This document shows, piece after piece, positions 60,801-64,000 of a stretch of 64,000 nt of DNA. Made by a program: the position numbers and the translations under genes. The DNA comes from VRUE01 sp963697695 (lineage in GTDB: Bacteria > Actinomycetota > Thermoleophilia > Solirubrobacterales > 70-9): the NCBI GenBank assembly GCA_963697695.1, contig OY969094.1, positions 2,666,001 through 2,730,000 on the forward strand, read 5' to 3'. The notes beneath the pieces were generated by a model that did not search any database, was not told the DNA's origin, and saw only the letters and a list, made by a program, of their open reading frames with translations. How positions within the stretch are numbered: position 1 is the first letter of the stretch; each line of letters starts with the position of its first letter.

Positions 60801-61411
60801 ACCTCTCCGCCGACGGCAACAGGGTCTTCTTCCAGAGCACCGAGCCCCTGGTCGTAAGCGACACCAACGGCAGCGAAGGCTGCCCCTCCTTCGGCTCCTT
60901 CAACCAGAAATTCCCCGCCTGCATGGACGTATACGAGTGGGAGGCGGCAGGCACCGGCACTTGCGAGGCAAAACTCGCCTACGCCGACGGCGGCTGCCTC
61001 TACCTCCTCTCGACGGGCCAGGGCAAAGAACCGGCCCTGATCGGCGCCACCTCTGAAAGCGGCGGCGACGTCTTCTTCTTCACCCGGACCAAACTGGTCG
61101 GCCAAGACCAGGACGAGCTGGTCGACGTCTATGACGCGAGAGTCAACGGAGGACTGGCCTCTCAGAACCAGCCCCCCAAGGACCCCTGCGAGGCCGAGGC
61201 AAGCTGCAGGCCCAACGTCATCCCGCCCCCGCCGACCCCACCACCCGGCACCGAAAACACCCTGCCCGGCAATCCCAAAGCCAAAGCGGGCTGCCCCAAA
61301 GGCAAGCACAAAGCCAAAGGCCGCTGCGTGAAGAAGAACAAAGGCAAAGGAAGCAAAGGCGGCAAAGGCAAAGCCAAACGAGCCAACCAGAGCGGGAGGG
61401 CAGGACGATGA
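57884..61411 (+). CDS. Large secreted protein with FN3-like domain, YWTD-type propeller and Lys-rich tail
   Basis: A 1175-aa protein. Signal peptide residues 1-28 (SVALLSLALWTSTAAA). Residues about 30-125 resemble a fibronectin type III domain (ALLEAQINPEGKATLYHFEYG, LTPATTYHFRLLA). A long beta-rich region follows. Between about nt 59400 and 60150 there are six evenly spaced motifs IFW, IYW, IYW, AYY, IYW and LYW, often with A.IDG or A.LDG, as in six-bladed LDL-receptor-type propellers. The C-terminus is Pro-rich, then CPKGKHKAKGRCVKKNKGKG and more Lys/Gly, which may bind wall polymers. An ATG at 57866 is possible, but the AAAGGA before 57884 favours the latter. It overlaps the next gene (ATGA). 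Confidence 0.85.
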   Translation: MNRLTAPLAVSAVALLSLALWTSTAAAVPPKIISTGFSAGTDSALLEAQINPEGKATLYHFEYGAEDCSANPCASIPVPDAQIPSSTEAKTVEAEVKGLTPATTYHFRLLAKNPQGEKAESPDDTFTTYLPPQVFGACPNDALRKANPSFPPPEYSSANLPDCRVYEQASPVNKNAGDAMGFVPLVKASVNGDRIVFSSASGIPGGEGSQEVPVYLATRNSEGWSTQGLLPSGDTGQIASVLGWTPDISWVFNQSIRLGEPNKTIFMARPSSGAASKTVVDYTTELQPEVAGTSDQAKETIFESKVALLPGAVSGKSNVYLWQRGSEELSLAGTLNDGSAPSEGAFAGSYNWVQGTKAENLASGGAAAGYYTRDQNVISGDGKALYFTAAGTGQLYLRKNPTEPQSPLDGEGDCTDAALACTIQVSASRKTNGKGPNNTDAAGTRPAAFLGASPDGSVAYFTSSEKLTNDANTGPEPENPPAIADAPIDDGDPVNLKFLLAKTTEVEVNATHIFWITDKETIARANIDGTGIDDEFIKADSTNNPKGLATDANFIYWTNAGNDVAEEGGGSIGRAEIDGENPQQEFIKGEFEESPGVFKVLVSQPRGIDVDGSFIYWVNAGVNSGIGEGVGFVARAEIDGDPASVESKFIEFASVDVAVSGSYAYYSYYSNGEGIIRRIPLNGSGGFEGVVNFPDSRGPALSLTAAHIYWTKTAASAIGRANLDGSSPEEEFVKDAGNPEGLALNATNLYWVANQQIQPNPGNDLYRYDAEADTLTDVIPVPAATAKNGIEVQGVLGTSEDGSHVYLAANGVPAGVTNSPNAQGESATPGNCKGVVGSGSGTCNLYLWREGATGLTFIARLGAGGGFSSDATNWAATPSGVFPGQTFQKTALTVPDGETLLFRSQRQLTDYENEGIPQYYRYRVGDAGVSCVTCNPTGAPPADLPGFGIILPFGSIIPPGVTPQAPSSYLPKNLSADGNRVFFQSTEPLVVSDTNGSEGCPSFGSFNQKFPACMDVYEWEAAGTGTCEAKLAYADGGCLYLLSTGQGKEPALIGATSESGGDVFFFTRTKLVGQDQDELVDVYDARVNGGLASQNQPPKDPCEAEASCRPNVIPPPPTPPPGTENTLPGNPKAKAGCPKGKHKAKGRCVKKNKGKGSKGGKGKAKRANQSGRAGR

Positions 61412-64000
61412 CTTACCGCCAAATTTCCGCCATAGCTTTCCTCTGTCGCCTGGCCAGCCCTGCTGCAGTCATTTTCATCGGCCTTTGGGCGACTTTTCAG
61501 CCCGGGGCTGCTTTCGCAGCCCCAGCCCCAGCCTGGAAGTTCGCAGTCACTTCCCAACCGACGAACTTCAAACCAGGTGCCAGCGGCGCCGCCCGCCAAG
61601 CCCGCTACATCCTCCTTGCCACCAACGTCGGCCGCGGAGTGGCCGAAGGCACGGGCGCCGGGGAGATCACGATCGAAGACACCCTGCCCCCGGGCCTCAC
61701 CGCGGTCAAACCCGGTGCCTCCTCCAAGGACCCAGACACCGTCGACTTCACCTGCACCACCGCCGCCCAGACGGTCAAATGCACGAGCCCCGGCCCGGTT
61801 CACCCCGGCCACTCGGTCTGGGCTGAAATCCCCGTCGACGTCTCCGCCACCGAAGGCACCGTCCTTACCAACGAAGCGGTGATCAAAGGCGGCGGCGCCC
61901 TGCCCGCTGAGACCTCGACCCTGACCGCGATCTCAAGCTCAGTACCGCCCTTTGAATACCTCGAAGGCGACACCGGCTTCTCGGTGGCGCTGTTCGAAGA
62001 AGACGGCACCGCTGCCGCCCTCGCCGGCTCTCATCCCTACGCCGCGGCGATCGACCTCGGCTTCCCCACCGAGGAGCCCGGCGGCCTGCTCACCTCGGCC
62101 GGTCACGTGCAGGAAGTGCGGATCGAGTTCCCCCCAGGGCTACTTGCCAACCCGATGGCGACCCCGACCAAGTGCACCGAGGTGGAGCTGGTCAGCGAGG
62201 GCTTCCCCGGCTGCCCGGACTCCGCCCAGGTCGGCGTGGTGACGATCCTCACCTCGATCGGCTCCCCGGCCCCAAGCCCAACCCCCCTCTACAACATGCA
62301 GACCCCACCGGGATCACCGGCGGTCTTCGGCTTCGACGCGCTCGGCGTCGGCATCTTCCCCCACGTCATCGCCTCACTCAGGACAGACGAGGACTACGGC
62401 GCCTCGGGCACGACCAAAGACATCCTCGCCCGCGGCCTCAACCCGATCCTCGACGTCAGAGCCGAACTGTGGGGCAAACCGACCGACCCCGCCCACGACT
62501 GGGTACGCGGCCTTTGCCTCTTCACCCTGACGCCCCCCTGCAAAACCCCCGAAGACACCACCGCCTTCCTCTCCCTGCCCGCAAACTGCCCCCAAGAACC
62601 GCTTGCCTTTGAAGCCTGGGCCCGCAGCTGGGAGGAACCCGAAGAGGAAATCGGCGCCCTCTATGAAAGCGCCGGGCTGAACGAAGGCCCCCCGAGCCAG
62701 ATCGAAGGCTGCGGTGACCTCGGCTTCAAACCAAGCATCAAAGCCCAACCCACCACCAACCTGATCGGCTCCTCCTCGGGCCTTGACTTCACCCTGACCC
62801 AGCCCCAGGAACTGGAGTTCGAAGGCCGCTACACCGCCCCGGTCAAAGACACCAGCGTGACCCTCCCAGCGGGGATGTCGGTCAACGCCTCCCTGGCCAA
62901 CGGCCTTGAGGCCTGCACCAGCTCCCAGATCGGCCTCCTGACCCCGATAGGAGCCACCCCGATCCGCCTCTCAAAGGCCCCGGCCCTCTGCCCCGACGCC
63001 TCCAAGATCGGCTCGATCAGCGCAAGCTCGCCCCTGCTCGATCACCCGGTAAGCGGAGCCGTCTACGTCGCCAAGCCCTTCGACAACCCCTTCGACACGC
63101 TGACCGCGGTCTACCTGGTGATCGAAGACCCCGAATCGGGCATCGTCGCCAAGTTCGCCGCCAGGGTCACCCCCGACCCCGTAACAGGCCAGCTCACCAC
63201 CACGGTCACAGAGGCCCCCCAACTGCCGATCGAAGAGCTGAGGGTGAACCTCTTCGAAGGGCCGAGGGCGCCGCTTCAGACCCCGCCCACCTGCACGCCG
63301 CAGACGACGAGCGCAAACCTCACCCCCTGGAGCGCCCCGGAAGGCAAAGCGGTCTCTGCCAGCGACTCCTTCACCCCAAGTGCCGCACCAAACGGCGGCC
63401 CCTGTCCCACCGACCCCGCAGCCGCCCCCAACGCACCGAGCTTCAAAGCAGGCACGCTCAACCCCAAAGCCGGCGCCTTCAGCCCGATGGTCCTGCGCCT
63501 CTCCCGCGAAGACGGCTCCCAGCGCTTCAGCTCCCTGGAAACCGTCCTGCCCAAAGGCCTCCTCGCAAAGCTCGCCGGAGTCCCCTACTGCTCAGAGGCC
63601 CAGATCGCCCAGGCCCAGGCAAGAAGCAATCCCAACCAGGGCGCGATCGAGCAGGCCAGCCCCAGCTGCCCGGCCTCCTCGCAGGTGGGGACGGTCACAG
63701 TCGGAGCAGGAGCAGGCCCCAATCCCCTCTACGTCGGTGGCCGCGCCTACCTCGCCGGCCCCTACAAGGGCGCCCCGCTCTCGATCGCGATCATCACCCC
63801 GGCGATCGCCGGTCCCTTCGACCTCGGCACGGTCACGGTCAGAGCCGCCCTCTACGTCGATCCGGCAACAGCACAGGGCAAAGCCCTCTCTGACCCACTA
63901 CCGAGGATCCTGCACGGGATCCCGGTAGACGTGCGCTCGGTCGCAGTCGACGTCTCCAGGCCCAACTTCACCCTCAACCCGACCAACTGCAACCCCCTGG
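61408..64000 (+). CDS. Large secreted protein with DUF11-like domain, 3' end outside window
   Basis: The frame stays open from the ATG at 61408 to the end of the window, at least 864 residues. A signal peptide covers residues about 1-38 (VIFIGLWATFQPGAAFA). Residues about 45-180 look like a DUF11 repeat (ARYILLATNVGRGVAEG, ITIEDTLPPGLTAVKPG). Later parts contain at least two similar units with a Cys-containing pattern: PTKCTEVELVSEGFPGCPDSAQVGVVTI and VPYCSEAQIAQAQ...SCPASSQVGTVTVG. They may be adhesin-like repeats. It is translationally coupled to the propeller protein gene. The full length is unknown. Confidence 0.85.
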   Translation, partial: MTYRQISAIAFLCRLASPAAVIFIGLWATFQPGAAFAAPAPAWKFAVTSQPTNFKPGASGAARQARYILLATNVGRGVAEGTGAGEITIEDTLPPGLTAVKPGASSKDPDTVDFTCTTAAQTVKCTSPGPVHPGHSVWAEIPVDVSATEGTVLTNEAVIKGGGALPAETSTLTAISSSVPPFEYLEGDTGFSVALFEEDGTAAALAGSHPYAAAIDLGFPTEEPGGLLTSAGHVQEVRIEFPPGLLANPMATPTKCTEVELVSEGFPGCPDSAQVGVVTILTSIGSPAPSPTPLYNMQTPPGSPAVFGFDALGVGIFPHVIASLRTDEDYGASGTTKDILARGLNPILDVRAELWGKPTDPAHDWVRGLCLFTLTPPCKTPEDTTAFLSLPANCPQEPLAFEAWARSWEEPEEEIGALYESAGLNEGPPSQIEGCGDLGFKPSIKAQPTTNLIGSSSGLDFTLTQPQELEFEGRYTAPVKDTSVTLPAGMSVNASLANGLEACTSSQIGLLTPIGATPIRLSKAPALCPDASKIGSISASSPLLDHPVSGAVYVAKPFDNPFDTLTAVYLVIEDPESGIVAKFAARVTPDPVTGQLTTTVTEAPQLPIEELRVNLFEGPRAPLQTPPTCTPQTTSANLTPWSAPEGKAVSASDSFTPSAAPNGGPCPTDPAAAPNAPSFKAGTLNPKAGAFSPMVLRLSREDGSQRFSSLETVLPKGLLAKLAGVPYCSEAQIAQAQARSNPNQGAIEQASPSCPASSQVGTVTVGAGAGPNPLYVGGRAYLAGPYKGAPLSIAIITPAIAGPFDLGTVTVRAALYVDPATAQGKALSDPLPRILHGIPVDVRSVAVDVSRPNFTLNPTNCNPL

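Overview
The window is GC-rich, densely coding DNA from an actinomycete. Synteny fits Actinomycetota: phoH-ybeY-era, polA followed by rpsA-coaE-uvrB-uvrA, and a trp cluster that starts with hisIE. The secreted proteins with FN3-like or DUF11-like modules and a Lys-rich CPKGKHK...GRCVKK tail, the K+-independent H+-pyrophosphatase and the PPi-type phosphofructokinase signature suggest Thermoleophilia, probably Solirubrobacterales. That placement is inference. I saw no tRNA, rRNA, insertion sequence or CRISPR array.

Layout. 1-3.2 kb: phoH (5' end outside the window, split by a class 3 intein), ybeY, era. 3.2-12.8 kb: hisIE-trpEGDC, then htrA and an AT-rich secreted-protein gene, then trpFBA and a 48-codon membrane peptide. 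12.8-17.5 kb: methyltransferase, phosphofructokinase, lipoprotein, epimerase and malic enzyme. 17.6-20.9 kb: a tandem pair of exported CotH-type kinases. 20.9-31.4 kb: polA, an ECF sigma factor fused to a membrane segment and a Ser/Gly/Asp tail, a small transporter, a flavoprotein, rpsA-coaE, a lytic transglycosylase, an MFS exporter and an exported protein. 31.4-38.6 kb: XRE regulator, DoxX protein, uvrB, SnoaL protein, AbiEi-DUF559 protein and uvrA with an SOS box. 38.7-42.8 kb: xylose-type ABC importer and a ROK kinase. 42.9-45.9 kb: acyltransferase and panC-(sORF)-panD-panB. 46-54.2 kb: FmdB protein, family 4 UDG, tsaE, a secreted protein, tsaB-rimI-tsaD, glutaredoxin, rex, GCS2 ligase and hppA, closed by a strong terminator. 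54.3-64 kb: an accessory surface region with a double-TetR regulator, a second copy of the AT-rich secreted gene, a collagen-like protein, a 1175-aa propeller protein and a large secreted protein running off the window.

How the genes work together. The trp genes cover the whole chorismate-to-tryptophan pathway. panB, panC, panD and coaE supply much of the CoA pathway. uvrA and uvrB with polA serve excision repair. tsaE, tsaB and tsaD make tRNA t6A37. The PPi-type phosphofructokinase and the H+-PPase both use pyrophosphate.

Regulation. At least fourteen transcription-unit starts have a TANNNT hexamer 6-9 nt before the start codon, mostly with no usable Shine-Dalgarno sequence, which suggests widespread leaderless mRNAs. 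Other signals are a LexA-type box at uvrA, a 37-bp dyad at uvrB, three 15-nt repeats before the XRE gene, a perfect 20-bp inverted repeat over the trpB/trpA junction, and several terminator hairpins.

Most unusual items: the PhoH class 3 intein, the AT-rich six-cysteine secreted paralogs with a shared leader, the membrane-fused sigma factor, the CotH pair, and the surface-protein region at the right end.
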